Below are positions 52,309 through 60,810 of a stretch of DNA of 64,000 bases, piece by piece; the stretch's first letter is position 1; the number at the start of each line of letters is the position of its first letter. Made by a program: the position numbers and the translations under genes. Below the pieces are notes generated by a model. The model worked only from the letters and a program-made list of their open reading frames with translations, searched no databases and had not been told where the DNA came from. The stretch lies in assembly GCA_963849695.1 (NCBI GenBank), contig CAWKIT010000021.1, positions 13,762 to 77,761 on the forward strand, given 5' to 3'. This stretch comes from DASSUW01 sp963849695. GTDB lineage: Bacteria; Actinomycetota; Thermoleophilia; Solirubrobacterales; Solirubrobacteraceae.

Positions 52309-54780
52309 CGCCGGTCGACCAGGTCGGGGAGCGTTTCTCGAGCCGCTAGGCTGGAGCCGCTCCAGGAGAGGTGCCGGAGCGGCTGAACGGGCACGACTGG
52401 AAATCGTGTGACGGGGGCCAACCTCGTCCGAGGGTTCGTCGAAGTAGCCCGACCCCTCGATGCTGATGTGCGGCAGGAGCCAGTCGAGCCAGCGGGGCAG
52501 CCAGAGCGTTGCGGTTCCGGCGACCGTGATCAACGCGGGCACGAAGAGGCACACCACGATCGCGTCGATCGCGACCGCCGTCGCCAGGCCGAGGCCGAAC
52601 TGCTTGATCGTGGGGTCGCCGTTCAGGACGAAGCTGGCGAACACGCAGAACATGACGGCCGCCGCCGCCCCGATGATGCGCCCCGAGTAGCCGAGCCCCT
52701 CGATCACGGTGGCGCGGGCGCCCTTGCCCTCCTTGAAGTGCTCCTGGATCTGGGTCAGCAGGAAGACCTGGTAGTCCGTCGAGAGCCCGAACAGGATCGC
52801 GAACATGATCAGAGGCACGAAGCTGACGACGGGTATCGCGCCGTCGAGTCCGATCAGGCTCGTGGCGAAGCCCTCCTGGAAGACGAGCGTGAGCACCCCG
52901 TAGGCCGCCCCTACCGAGACGAGGTTCATAACGGCAGCCTGGGTCGGCACCAGGACCGAGCGGAACCCGACCAGCAGCACCAGGAAGCTGAGCCCCGCCA
53001 CGACCAGGATGACCAGTGGCAGCTTGCTGGTGATCTTGTCGGCGAGGTCGACATACGCGGCTGTAGTGCCGCCGACGTACGCCGTCATGTTCTGGCCCTT
53101 GGTCGCCTTCGGGATCGTCGAGTCCCTCAGGCGCGAGACCAGGTTCTCGGTGTCGAGATCGGAGGGCGATGTCGTGGGAATCAGCGTGTAGACCGCCGCA
53201 GACCCGCTCTGGTTGACCAGCGGCTGCGTCACCGACTTGACGCCCTTGGTGTTCTGGAGGTCGGTTCGCATGGTCTGGAGGCGCGGGTCGGTCGCCGGCT
53301 GCTCGGCCTTCTTCTTCTTGTTGGCGAGATCGGTGGACTGCTGCTGCGTCTGCTGCGTCGCCTCGTCCTCCGCCTGCTGCTGCGTCGCGCCCTCGGCCTC
53401 CGCCTGCTCCTCGATCTGCTGCTGCTGCTGCTGCAGCTGCTGCTCGTTCTGAGAGATCGTGTTGAGGTTCTTCTGGTCCGGCTTCGCGGGCTTGCTCAGG
53501 TCGACGGAGATCAGGAAGGGACCGTTGGTCCCAGCCCCGAAGCCCTTCGTGATCAGGTCGTAGGCCTGACGCGCGGTCGTGTCGGTCGGCTCCGCCCCGA
53601 CGTCCTCCTGGCCGAGGCGCATCGACAGCGTGGGGATCGCCATGGCCAGCAGGGCTGCCAGCACGGCGATCATCACCGGCCAGGGATGGTTCGTGATCCA
53701 CGTGCCGAACCTCGTCCAGAACCGGGACTGCGTCTGGGCGCGGCGTGCCCGGCCGAACGGCAGCTTGAGCGCCGAGACGTGCGATCCGAGCAGCCCGAAG
53801 AGGGCCGGCAGCAGGGTGAGCGCGGCAAGAATGGCGAAGGCGACTGCGATCGCCGACGTGTAACCCAGGGTCGTGACCAGCGGGATGTCGGCGACCACGA
53901 GGGCCAGAAGGGAGATCGCGACGGTGCCTCCCGCGAACAGGACCGCGCCTCCCGCCGTCGCGCTCGCGCGCGCTATCGACTCACGCACCTCCATGCCCTC
54001 AGCGACCTGTGTGCGGTGCTTGGTGACGATGAACAGCGAATAGTCGATCCCGACGGCGAGCCCGATCATGGTCGCCAGCGTGGGTGCGGTGGTGGGCACG
54101 TCGGCGATGTGGCTGAGCAGCGTCACGGCGCTCAGGCCGCACAGCAGGCCGAGCACGGCGGTGACGATCGGCAGCCCCATCGCCACTGCCGAGCCGAACA
54201 CGAGCAACAGGATCACCATCGCGGCCAGGATCCCGATCTTGTCGCTGGCCCCTGTGTCCGGCTTGGACAGCTCCTGGCCGACGTAGCCGCCGACAGCCAC
54301 CTGGAGCCCCGCCTTCTTCGCCGGGTCCGCGGCGGCGAGCACGGCGTTGGCCTGGTCGTCCGTGATCGACCCCTGGCTGACGTTGAGCGACACCGATATG
54401 TAGCCGATCTGCTTGTTCTTGCTGAGCGCGCCGGACCCGGCGCTGCTCAAGGGGCTCACGGCGGCCGTCACGTGCGAGTTCTTCTTGAGGTTGGTCACCG
54501 ACGAACTGATGGCCTTCGAGTACTTCGAGTCGGTCAGCTTCCCGCTGCTGGTGGCGACTACCAGCGGGTTCGATCCGTAGGCCTGGGTCGGGAAGCGGTC
54601 GCTCAGGACATCGGTGGCGCTCTGGCTCCCGGTGCCGGGCAGGGTCACGTTGTTGGTGGTGTCCGAGCCGGCCTGGTTGGCGGCGATCACGAGCGCGACG
54701 ACCAGTACGAGCCACAGCCCGAGCACCACAAAGCGCCAGCGCGCGCACGCACGGCCGAGTTTGTAAAGCAGGCCGGTCAT
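52180..54780 (-). CDS. MMPL/RND-family transporter (copy 2, altered C-terminus)
   Basis: Residues 1 to about 781 equal copy 1 apart from two changes (SSAGSG for SDAGSG; QQAEDE for QQAQDE). At GSGYFDE the gene crosses the duplication junction. The frame then stays open through antisense of the truncated tRNA-Ser and the 3' end of the first M29 gene, adding about 85 unrelated residues (PSDEVGPRHTISSRARSAAP to DVDLTLVHAL). All membrane helices and both Asp-Tyr motifs are kept, so it may still work. Its transcript would be antisense to the broken tRNA. Confidence 0.85.
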   Translation of the reverse strand: MTGLLYKLGRACARWRFVVLGLWLVLVVALVIAANQAGSDTTNNVTLPGTGSQSATDVLSDRFPTQAYGSNPLVVATSSGKLTDSKYSKAISSSVTNLKKNSHVTAAVSPLSSAGSGALSKNKQIGYISVSLNVSQGSITDDQANAVLAAADPAKKAGLQVAVGGYVGQELSKPDTGASDKIGILAAMVILLLVFGSAVAMGLPIVTAVLGLLCGLSAVTLLSHIADVPTTAPTLATMIGLAVGIDYSLFIVTKHRTQVAEGMEVRESIARASATAGGAVLFAGGTVAISLLALVVADIPLVTTLGYTSAIAVAFAILAALTLLPALFGLLGSHVSALKLPFGRARRAQTQSRFWTRFGTWITNHPWPVMIAVLAALLAMAIPTLSMRLGQEDVGAEPTDTTARQAYDLITKGFGAGTNGPFLISVDLSKPAKPDQKNLNTISQNEQQLQQQQQQIEEQAEAEGATQQQAEDEATQQTQQQSTDLANKKKKAEQPATDPRLQTMRTDLQNTKGVKSVTQPLVNQSGSAAVYTLIPTTSPSDLDTENLVSRLRDSTIPKATKGQNMTAYVGGTTAAYVDLADKITSKLPLVILVVAGLSFLVLLVGFRSVLVPTQAAVMNLVSVGAAYGVLTLVFQEGFATSLIGLDGAIPVVSFVPLIMFAILFGLSTDYQVFLLTQIQEHFKEGKGARATVIEGLGYSGRIIGAAAAVMFCVFASFVLNGDPTIKQFGLGLATAVAIDAIVVCLFVPALITVAGTATLWLPRWLDWLLPHISIEGSGYFDEPSDEVGPRHTISSRARSAAPAPLLERLQPSGSRNAPRPGRPASDLPAALDENRDAGALRGDAGDRHLRRADHEVDVDLTLVHAL
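52365..52438 (+). pseudogene. tRNA-Ser(GGA) truncated in the T-arm (copy 1)
   Basis: The acceptor 5' strand, D-arm, anticodon arm (CACGA-CTGGAAA-TCGTG) and variable arm match the intact gene at 59334 except for one C/T change in the variable arm. At GGTTCG the sequence jumps to the MMPL gene (TCGAAGTAGCCC). The T-stem 3' strand and acceptor 3' strand are missing, so no tRNA can form. Confidence 0.92.
53416..53445. repeat. CTG triplet run, copy 2
   Basis: Same six CTG units plus CAG-CTG-CTG as at 46450-46479, encoding Gln on the minus strand. Confidence 0.75.
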
Positions 54781-54935
54781 GCGAACTTTTCACCGCCGAT
54801 GGGATGAGGAGGGCGTGTCGTGCCGACAACCGTATGCCGTGCAAACGAGGCGTGCAACCGTGGGCCGTCCCTTTCATCTCCGCAAGCGACGGCCAGGCCG
54901 TCTCATCCCGGCGCCGCCGGGGCCGATGGCGAGCG

Positions 54936-55823
54936 TCAGCCGTCGGTGGCGGCGCCGGCGCCTCCCGCCAGGTCCCGGTTCTCGGGCACGAACTTGCTGG
55001 CCGTGAAGGTGGCGCCCTGCGGGTCGCTGACGACCGTCATCCGCACCCACGGCGCGTCGAACGGCGGCACGAGCACGCGGCCGCCCAGCTCGCCGGCGCG
55101 CGCGGCGATCGCGTCGGCGTCGTCGACGCCGAACGTGACGCCCCAGTGCGCCGGCGTGTCGGGCTGGTCGTCCGAGATCGGGTTGAGGCTGGCGACGACG
55201 TCCTCGAACCGCGCCGGGGCGCCCATCGCGGCCATGTTCTCCCGCATTCCCGGGGTGCGCTGCTCGAGGAAGTCGCCGTAGCCGGCGAGCGCCCACATGG
55301 GCGCTCCGCCGACATCGAGGATCTCCCAGCCGAAGACGGCGCCGTAGAACGAGGCCGCGCCCTCGCGATCGCGGGTATCGAGGTTGTTGAAGTTCAGCGC
55401 GCCGTGCTCGTTGACGACTGTCGCGCCCCGGTGCGCCTTCGGCTGCCAGGCGCAGAAGGCGGCGCCGGCCGGGTCTGCGAACACCGCCATGCGCCCCGAG
55501 TCGGGCCCCACCTCGTCCGGCTCCATCAGCACGGTGCCCCCCGCCGCGCGGACCTTGGCGGTCGTCTCGTCGGCATCCTCGACCCACACGTAGGTGTTCC
55601 AGGTCGCGGGCTGCGCGCCGCCCTCGGGCTGGGAGGCGACGGCGGCCACGTCGCCGCCGCGGATCCGCGCGATGAAGTACCGGCCGGGCGAGTCGGGCGG
55701 CATGACGTCCTCGAACTCCCACCCGAACAGGCCGCTGTAGAACGCGACGGCTGCCTCGGGGTCTGGCTGAGTTGTGTCGATCCAGCACGGGACTCCGGGG
55801 ATGTAGCGGTCACGCTCGCTCAT
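54936..55823 (-). CDS. Two-domain VOC protein, copy 2
   Basis: A 295-aa second copy of the VOC protein. It carries about ten amino-acid differences from copy 1, more than any other duplicated gene: AAVASQ for AAVSSQ, DADETTAKV for DADATAAKV, NNLDTRD for NNLNSRD, GWEILD for GWDILD, DDQPDT for DDQSDT, MTVVSD for MTVLSD, and an extra residue in DLAGGAG. All changes are outside the obvious strand motifs. Confidence 0.85.
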   Translation of the reverse strand: MSERDRYIPGVPCWIDTTQPDPEAAVAFYSGLFGWEFEDVMPPDSPGRYFIARIRGGDVAAVASQPEGGAQPATWNTYVWVEDADETTAKVRAAGGTVLMEPDEVGPDSGRMAVFADPAGAAFCAWQPKAHRGATVVNEHGALNFNNLDTRDREGAASFYGAVFGWEILDVGGAPMWALAGYGDFLEQRTPGMRENMAAMGAPARFEDVVASLNPISDDQPDTPAHWGVTFGVDDADAIAARAGELGGRVLVPPFDAPWVRMTVVSDPQGATFTASKFVPENRDLAGGAGAATDG

Positions 55824-55857
55824 GGATGCTCCTGTTCGCTCGACGACCCGCAGGACC

Positions 55858-56145
55858 CTACGGGCGAACTAGGTCAGGATCTGTCCCCAACTCAGCCACC
55901 TCGGTCGCGGGCCGCTCGAACGGCAGCCCGGCGGCGGTGGCCGCCTCCTGCGCCGTGGCTGCGTCTTCGGCCTCGAGCAGCACGTAGCACGTCTCGTCCG
56001 CGGGCACGAACAACGAGCGCAGATGGCGCACCCGCGTACCCTCGCGCGTGAGCCGCTCGGCCGCGCGGCGCGTGCGCTCGACCCCTCGCTCGAGCGCAGC
56101 CTCGTCGCCCCGGGTCACGTACAGCTCGACGATGTATTTCCCCAT
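55858..56145 (-). CDS. DUF4242-like small protein, copy 2
   Basis: A 95-aa second copy, differing at two residues (YVTRGD for YVARGD; AEDAAT for AEHAAT). Layout relative to the VOC and EamA genes is unchanged. Confidence 0.65.
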   Translation of the reverse strand: MGKYIVELYVTRGDEAALERGVERTRRAAERLTREGTRVRHLRSLFVPADETCYVLLEAEDAATAQEAATAAGLPFERPATEVAELGTDPDLVRP

Positions 56146-56170
56146 GCCGCCGACGGTAGAGGCAGACCGC

Positions 56171-57130
56171 CTATGAGGAAATCACGGAAACCCTCACACT
56201 TTCGTGGACGGTGGAGCTGGGCGCCGGGCGCCGTCTGAGCCGCGTCACGAGCGCGACGAGGCCCGGCGGCAGCCGGCCGTCGGTCGACAGCCACGAGCCG
56301 GCCAGGATCAGCAGCAGCCCGGCCACGGCGCCCGCGCCGAGGCGCTCGTCGAGCACCGCGACCCCGAGCGCGACCGCGACCACCGGCGCGACGTAGGTGA
56401 TGACCAGCGCGCGCCCCGGGCCCGCCTCGGCGACGAGCGCGCCGTAGAAGACGAACGCCGCCGCGGTGCAGAACAGCCCGAGCACGGCCAGCGAGAGCAG
56501 CGCCGAACCGGAGGGCACGGCCGCCGGCGGATCGACCGCCACCGCCGGCAGCAGCACGATCGCCGCCACCGCAAGGGCCGCGCCCATCGACGCGCGCGGG
56601 TCGAGGTCGGCGAAGTGGCGCTTGAGCACCATCGGGCCGACCGCATAGCAGAAGGCGGAGACCAGGATCATGAGCGCTCCGAGCAGCTCGTCGGCTCGGC
56701 CGGCGACGTCGATCCCCATCAGCGCGACGACGCCGGCGAGCCCGAGCAGCAGGCCCGCGAGGCGCGCGCCGGTGGCGCGCTCCTCGGCATCGAACCGCAG
56801 CGCCAGCAGGGCGACGAACAGCGGCGCGGCGGCGATGATGATCGCCGCCAGCGAGGAGCTCACGTGCTGCTCGCCGGCCGCGATGAGCGGGAACGGGACA
56901 CAGATCTCGACGACCGCGAACACAGCGATCCAGCGCCAGCGGCCGCTCAGCGAGCGCAGGACGCCGGCGCGCCACGCCAGTCCGAGCAGCACGACGGCGC
57001 CCAGCACCACCCGCACCCACGCCAGGAACGCCGGCGGCACGCCGTCGTCGACGGCGATCTTGATGAACAGGTACGGCATCCCCCACAGGGTCGAGACGGC
57101 GGCGAACGCCACCCACGCGCGTGCGCTCAT
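56171..57130 (-). CDS. EamA-family transporter, copy 2
   Basis: A 319-aa protein identical to copy 1, although the DNA has several silent changes. It is divergent from LysR copy 2 with the same 39-base intergenic sequence, so both pairs should respond to either regulator. Confidence 0.85.
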   Translation of the reverse strand: MSARAWVAFAAVSTLWGMPYLFIKIAVDDGVPPAFLAWVRVVLGAVVLLGLAWRAGVLRSLSGRWRWIAVFAVVEICVPFPLIAAGEQHVSSSLAAIIIAAAPLFVALLALRFDAEERATGARLAGLLLGLAGVVALMGIDVAGRADELLGALMILVSAFCYAVGPMVLKRHFADLDPRASMGAALAVAAIVLLPAVAVDPPAAVPSGSALLSLAVLGLFCTAAAFVFYGALVAEAGPGRALVITYVAPVVAVALGVAVLDERLGAGAVAGLLLILAGSWLSTDGRLPPGLVALVTRLRRRPAPSSTVHESVRVSVISS

Positions 57131-57169
57131 GACCGCAAGTGAAGCGCATCGGTCTCATAAGCTCGGTGC

Positions 57170-58057
57170 ATGACGCTCGACCCGCGGCTGCTGCGCGCAT
57201 TCGTGACGCTCGCGGGCGAGCTTCACTTCGGCCGCGCCGCGGCGCGCATGCACGTCACGCAGCCCGCGCTCAGCCAGCAGATCGCGAGGCTCGAGCGCCA
57301 GCTCGGCGTCCGCCTGTTCGACCGCACGCGCACGCGGGTCGAGCTGACCGAGGCGGGCGCGGCGGCGCTCGAGCCCGCGCGCACGGCGGTCGACGCCGCC
57401 GCCGCGGTGGAGGAGATCGTGCGCGGCCACGCCGAGGGCGAGACCGGCGAGCTGCGGCTCGGCCTCTCGCCCGGCGTGCACTACGTCGCCCAGTCGCTCC
57501 TGTCCGAGTTCGCCCGCCGCCGGCCCGCGGTGCGGGTGCGGGCGAGCCAGGACAGCTCCGGCGCACTCGCCGAGCAGGTCGCCGACGGCCGGCTCGACCT
57601 CGCGATCGGGTTCTGCACCGAGCCGCGCGCGGGCGTCGAGTGCGAGCCGCTTCGCGACGAGCCGGCGGTGCTGGCGGTGGCAGGCGACCATCCGCTGGCC
57701 CGGCGGGCGAGCGTTGCACTCGCCGAGCTCTCCGGCGAGACGTTCGCGCTGGTCGACGCGCGCGACGGCGCCGGCTACAACCGCGCCGTGGTCGAGCGCT
57801 GCCGCGCCGCCGGCTTCGAGCCGCGAACGCGCCCCGACCCGCACGGCCCGATGGCATGGGAGACGGCGGTGCGGAGCGAGGGCTGCGTCGGGCTCACCAC
57901 CCGCTCGGCGGCGCCCTCGACCGCCCGCGGAGTGCGCCTGCTGGAGCTCGACCCTCCCGCCGGCTTCCCGCTCGAGCTCGTTCAGCCCGCCGCTCCCGAG
58001 ACGGCCCGCCGGCCGGCCGCGCGGGCGTTCTCCGCGCTCGCGCGCGAGCGCGCGTGA
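57170..58057 (+). CDS. LysR-family regulator, copy 2
   Basis: A 295-aa protein, one residue different from copy 1 (Glu in LAELSGE). The DNA-binding helix is identical, so the two paralogues should recognise the same operators. Confidence 0.88.
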   Translation: MTLDPRLLRAFVTLAGELHFGRAAARMHVTQPALSQQIARLERQLGVRLFDRTRTRVELTEAGAAALEPARTAVDAAAAVEEIVRGHAEGETGELRLGLSPGVHYVAQSLLSEFARRRPAVRVRASQDSSGALAEQVADGRLDLAIGFCTEPRAGVECEPLRDEPAVLAVAGDHPLARRASVALAELSGETFALVDARDGAGYNRAVVERCRAAGFEPRTRPDPHGPMAWETAVRSEGCVGLTTRSAAPSTARGVRLLELDPPAGFPLELVQPAAPETARRPAARAFSALARERA

Positions 58058-58076
58058 TCGCTAGGGTCAGCCGGCT

Positions 58077-59276
58077 ATGGATGCCGCCGCGCTCGAGCGC
58101 CTCGCCGACCTCGTCGTCGGCTTCGGCGCCAACGTTCAGCACGACCAGATCGTCGCCGTCAGCTGCGAGCCCGGTAAGGAGCCGCTGGTGCGCGCGATCG
58201 CCGCCAGCGCCTATCGCCGCGGCGCGCGGTTCGTCGACGTCGCCTGGTTCGACCCGTGGGTCAAGCGCGCGCGGATCGAGCACGCGCGCGAGGAGACGCT
58301 CGAGTTCGTCCCCGAGTGGTACGGCTCCCGCGTGCTCGCGCTGGGCGACCAGCGGGCCGCGCGGATCGGGTTGACGGGGCCGTCGGCGCCGGGCCTGCTC
58401 GAGGACCTCGACCCCGTGCGCGCCGGCAAGGATCGGCTCCCGGCGGTCAAGGAGTCGGGCAGGGTCGTCAACGACCGCACGACCAACTGGTCGGTGATCC
58501 CGGCGTCGTCGCCGGCGTGGGCCTCGCTCGTGTTCCCGGATCTCCCGGTCGAGGAGGCGCAGGCAGCGCTCGACGAACGGCTGCTGCACGTGCTGCGGCT
58601 CGACGAGGACGACCCGATCGCGGCGTGGCGGGCGCGCGCCGACGCGCTCGTCTCGGTCGCCGGGCGCCTGACCGAGCGCGGGTTCGACGCGCTGCACTAC
58701 GAGGCGCCGGGCACCGACCTGACGATCGGCCTGTTCCCGGGGGCGCGCTGGCAGGCGGCGCGCTTCGAGACGGTCGACGGCATCGAGCACATGCCGAACC
58801 TGCCGACCGAGGAGGTGTTCACCTCCCCGGACCCGCAGCGGGCCGACGGCCACGTCACCTCCAGCAAGCCGCTCGTGCTGGCCGACGGGACCGTCGTGCG
58901 CGGGCTGCGGGTGCGGTTCGAGGGCGGGCGTGCCGTGCAGATCGACGCCGACACGGCGCAGGGCACGATGCGCACGATCGCCCAGCACGACGACGGCGCG
59001 GCCCGGCTCGGCGAGGTCGCGCTGGTCGACGCCGAGGGCCGCATCGGCAAGCTCGACACGGTCTTCTACGACACCCTGATCGACGAGAACGCCGCCAGCC
59101 ACATCGCGCTCGGCCAGGCGTTCCCGTTCCTGGTCGACGAGCCCGCGCTAGAGCGCCTCAACGAGAGTCAGATCCACATCGACTTCATGATCGGCTCGCC
59201 GCAGATGACGGTCACCGGCATCACCGCGGAGGGCGCCCGCGTCCCGGTTCTCGTCGAGGGCCGCTGGCAGATCTGA
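58077..59276 (+). CDS. M29-family aminopeptidase, copy 2
   Basis: A 399-aa protein with two conservative changes from copy 1 (LDERLLHV for LDDRLLHV; ALERLNESQ for ALERVNESQ). The metal-binding segments are unchanged. It is followed by the intact tRNA-Ser gene. Confidence 0.88.
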   Translation: MDAAALERLADLVVGFGANVQHDQIVAVSCEPGKEPLVRAIAASAYRRGARFVDVAWFDPWVKRARIEHAREETLEFVPEWYGSRVLALGDQRAARIGLTGPSAPGLLEDLDPVRAGKDRLPAVKESGRVVNDRTTNWSVIPASSPAWASLVFPDLPVEEAQAALDERLLHVLRLDEDDPIAAWRARADALVSVAGRLTERGFDALHYEAPGTDLTIGLFPGARWQAARFETVDGIEHMPNLPTEEVFTSPDPQRADGHVTSSKPLVLADGTVVRGLRVRFEGGRAVQIDADTAQGTMRTIAQHDDGAARLGEVALVDAEGRIGKLDTVFYDTLIDENAASHIALGQAFPFLVDEPALERLNESQIHIDFMIGSPQMTVTGITAEGARVPVLVEGRWQI

Positions 59277-59333
59277 CGCCGGTCGACCCACGTCGGGGAG
59301 CGTTTCTCGAGCCGCTAGGCTGGAGCCGCTCCA

Positions 59334-59423
59334 GGAGAGGTGCCGGAGCGGCTGAACGGGCACGACTGGAAATCGTGTGACGGGGGTCAACCTCGTCCGA
59401 GGGTTCGAATCCCTCCCTCTCCG
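59334..59423 (+). tRNA. tRNA-Ser (anticodon GGA)
   Basis: A 90-base class II tRNA. The acceptor GGAGAGG pairs with CCTCTCC, discriminator G. The anticodon stem CACGA/TCGTG encloses CTGGAAA (anticodon GGA); there is a long variable arm and a T-arm GAGGG-TTCGAAT-CCCTC. CCA is not encoded. It reads UCC and UCU codons and is the only intact copy at this locus. Confidence 0.95.
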
Positions 59424-59463
59424 CTGGCTCTGTAGAGCCGAATCGGGAGAGGTCAAATCGGCG

Positions 59464-60762
59464 TTACGCCGCCGTGACTTCGCCGGTGGTCTCCCGCCGT
59501 GGCTTCCTCAGAAGCGTCTCGTAGGCGTCCGTGAGGTACTCGAGGATCTCTCCGTCGGGCATCGGCCGGCCGCCCGCCTGCCGCCGGAGCATCTGCGCGC
59601 ACAGGCGGATGTACGCCTCGCCGAGCGCACCGGTCAACGCGGCGGCGACGGTTGCGTTGACGACGTTTCCGCCCGGCACATGCTTTGCGAGTTCCTTGAC
59701 GAGCTTCTTGCCGGCCTTCTCCAAGCGTCCCTGGCCGATGAGGCTCTTGAGGAGCACCTTGGCCTTGGTCGTTCGAGAGGTCGACCCCGAAGATGACGGT
59801 GATGCCCGCGAGCATGCCGAGCTGGATCGGTTTGAGCACCATCGCATCCGACGCGGGGATCGGCGCCACTGCCGCTGCCGCCGCCGCTGCCGTGGCACCC
59901 ACCACGACGATCCGGGATTGGTCGACCTTCAGATCAAGGACTACCCCCTGGGCGTTGATGAACGCCCGTCTCACCGCCTCCGGCAAGAGCTCGTTCGTGA
60001 CGCGGACAAGCTCTTCAAGTCCGTACGGCCGGAGCGTCTGCCCGCCGATCCGCCGTGCCTGCGCCAGAGTCCGAACCGGCTCGCCGCCTTCGATCGGCAG
60101 ATCTGCCTCGCGAACCGTCTGCGCCAGAGCGTCGGCGCGGTCCTCGTCGATCGTCTGGGTGAACACCAACACCACCGGCACTTCGTCCGCCAGCGCGCGG
60201 ATGATCTCGACGTCGTAGTCCTGGACGCGCGTCTGGCCGGCGTCCATGCAGTACCAGAGCAGGTGGATGTGCTGCTCGGGAGCGGCCTTGCGCGACTTGG
60301 AGATGATCCGCTTGAAGTCGCGGATCACACGGTTCCTCGAGTCGCCGAGCTCAACGCCCTTGGAGTCGTACAGCGTCACCGGCACGTCGGGGTCCTCGAA
60401 GCGCTGGACGACCTTCGTGACCGGTCGGCCTGTCCCTTCCTCCGCGAGCCGCTTGCGGAAGACGGCGTTGATGAGGGTGCTCTTGCCGACCCCGGTCTGG
60501 CCAATGATCAGGATGTTTGCGTGACCGAGCCGCTCGACTTCCCGCTGGCGATCGCGCGAGAAGAGCTCGCTCGGGATCGACGTCGGCCTCCTCGATCATC
60601 GCGCGCAGCATCGGCGCCACCGGCACTGTCCCGCCCCCGGCCACGAACGGCCATCCATGCACGTCCCACTCGATCGGCCACATCGGCGGCAGTGCGCTCA
60701 ACCCAATCGCGGCCCTCGTCGAACGCCTGCCCAAGGCGCTTGTCATCGTCGCGGTCAGCCAT
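59464..60762 (-). CDS. Era/dynamin-like GTPase with DUF697-like C-terminus, frameshifted
   Basis: ATG 60762 begins MADRDDDKRLGQAFDEGRDW. After shifts near 60690 and 60575 the G-domain is readable: ANILIIGQTGVGKSTLI (G1), PVTLYDSKGVELGD (G3) and VPVVLVFTQTIDED, where TQTI replaces the usual NKxD. The C-terminal part (VVGATAAAAAAAVAPIPASD, LGMLAGITVIFGVDL, then after a shift near 59780 AKVLLKSLIGQG and VPGGNVVNATVAAALTGALG) fits the DUF697 membrane-associated module. It probably acts at the membrane. Next upstream is an ATPase gene on the same strand. Confidence 0.72.
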
Positions 60763-60810
60763 CCTCACCTTCCGGCAATCCCTCTGGTGGGGGCGCAGCG
60801 TAGACGCTGA

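Larger units (their letters stand above)
45470..52438. repeat. Tandem duplication, copy 1 (about 6.97 kb)
   Basis: The unit runs from inside the 3' end of the MMPL gene to the T-arm of a tRNA-Ser gene. It matches 52436-59407 base for base apart from scattered substitutions and two or three small indels (offset 6966 at the left, 6968 further right). It contains MMPL, VOC, DUF4242, EamA, LysR, M29 and tRNA-Ser. Both copies lie in direct orientation with no spacer. Confidence 0.95.
52436..59407. repeat. Tandem duplication, copy 2
   Basis: Second direct copy of the block at 45470-52438. Its left end is fused to the broken tRNA-Ser; its right end continues into the intact tRNA-Ser and unique sequence. 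Most differences from copy 1 are silent single-base changes; by eye they amount to around one per cent. The count was not computed. Confidence 0.95.

Noticed and set aside
52408..54807. 799-codon + strand frame across the second MMPL gene
   Set aside because: It is the mirror of a conserved transporter gene, is low-complexity (His/Arg/Gln/Gly), and occurs in both copies only because the DNA is duplicated.
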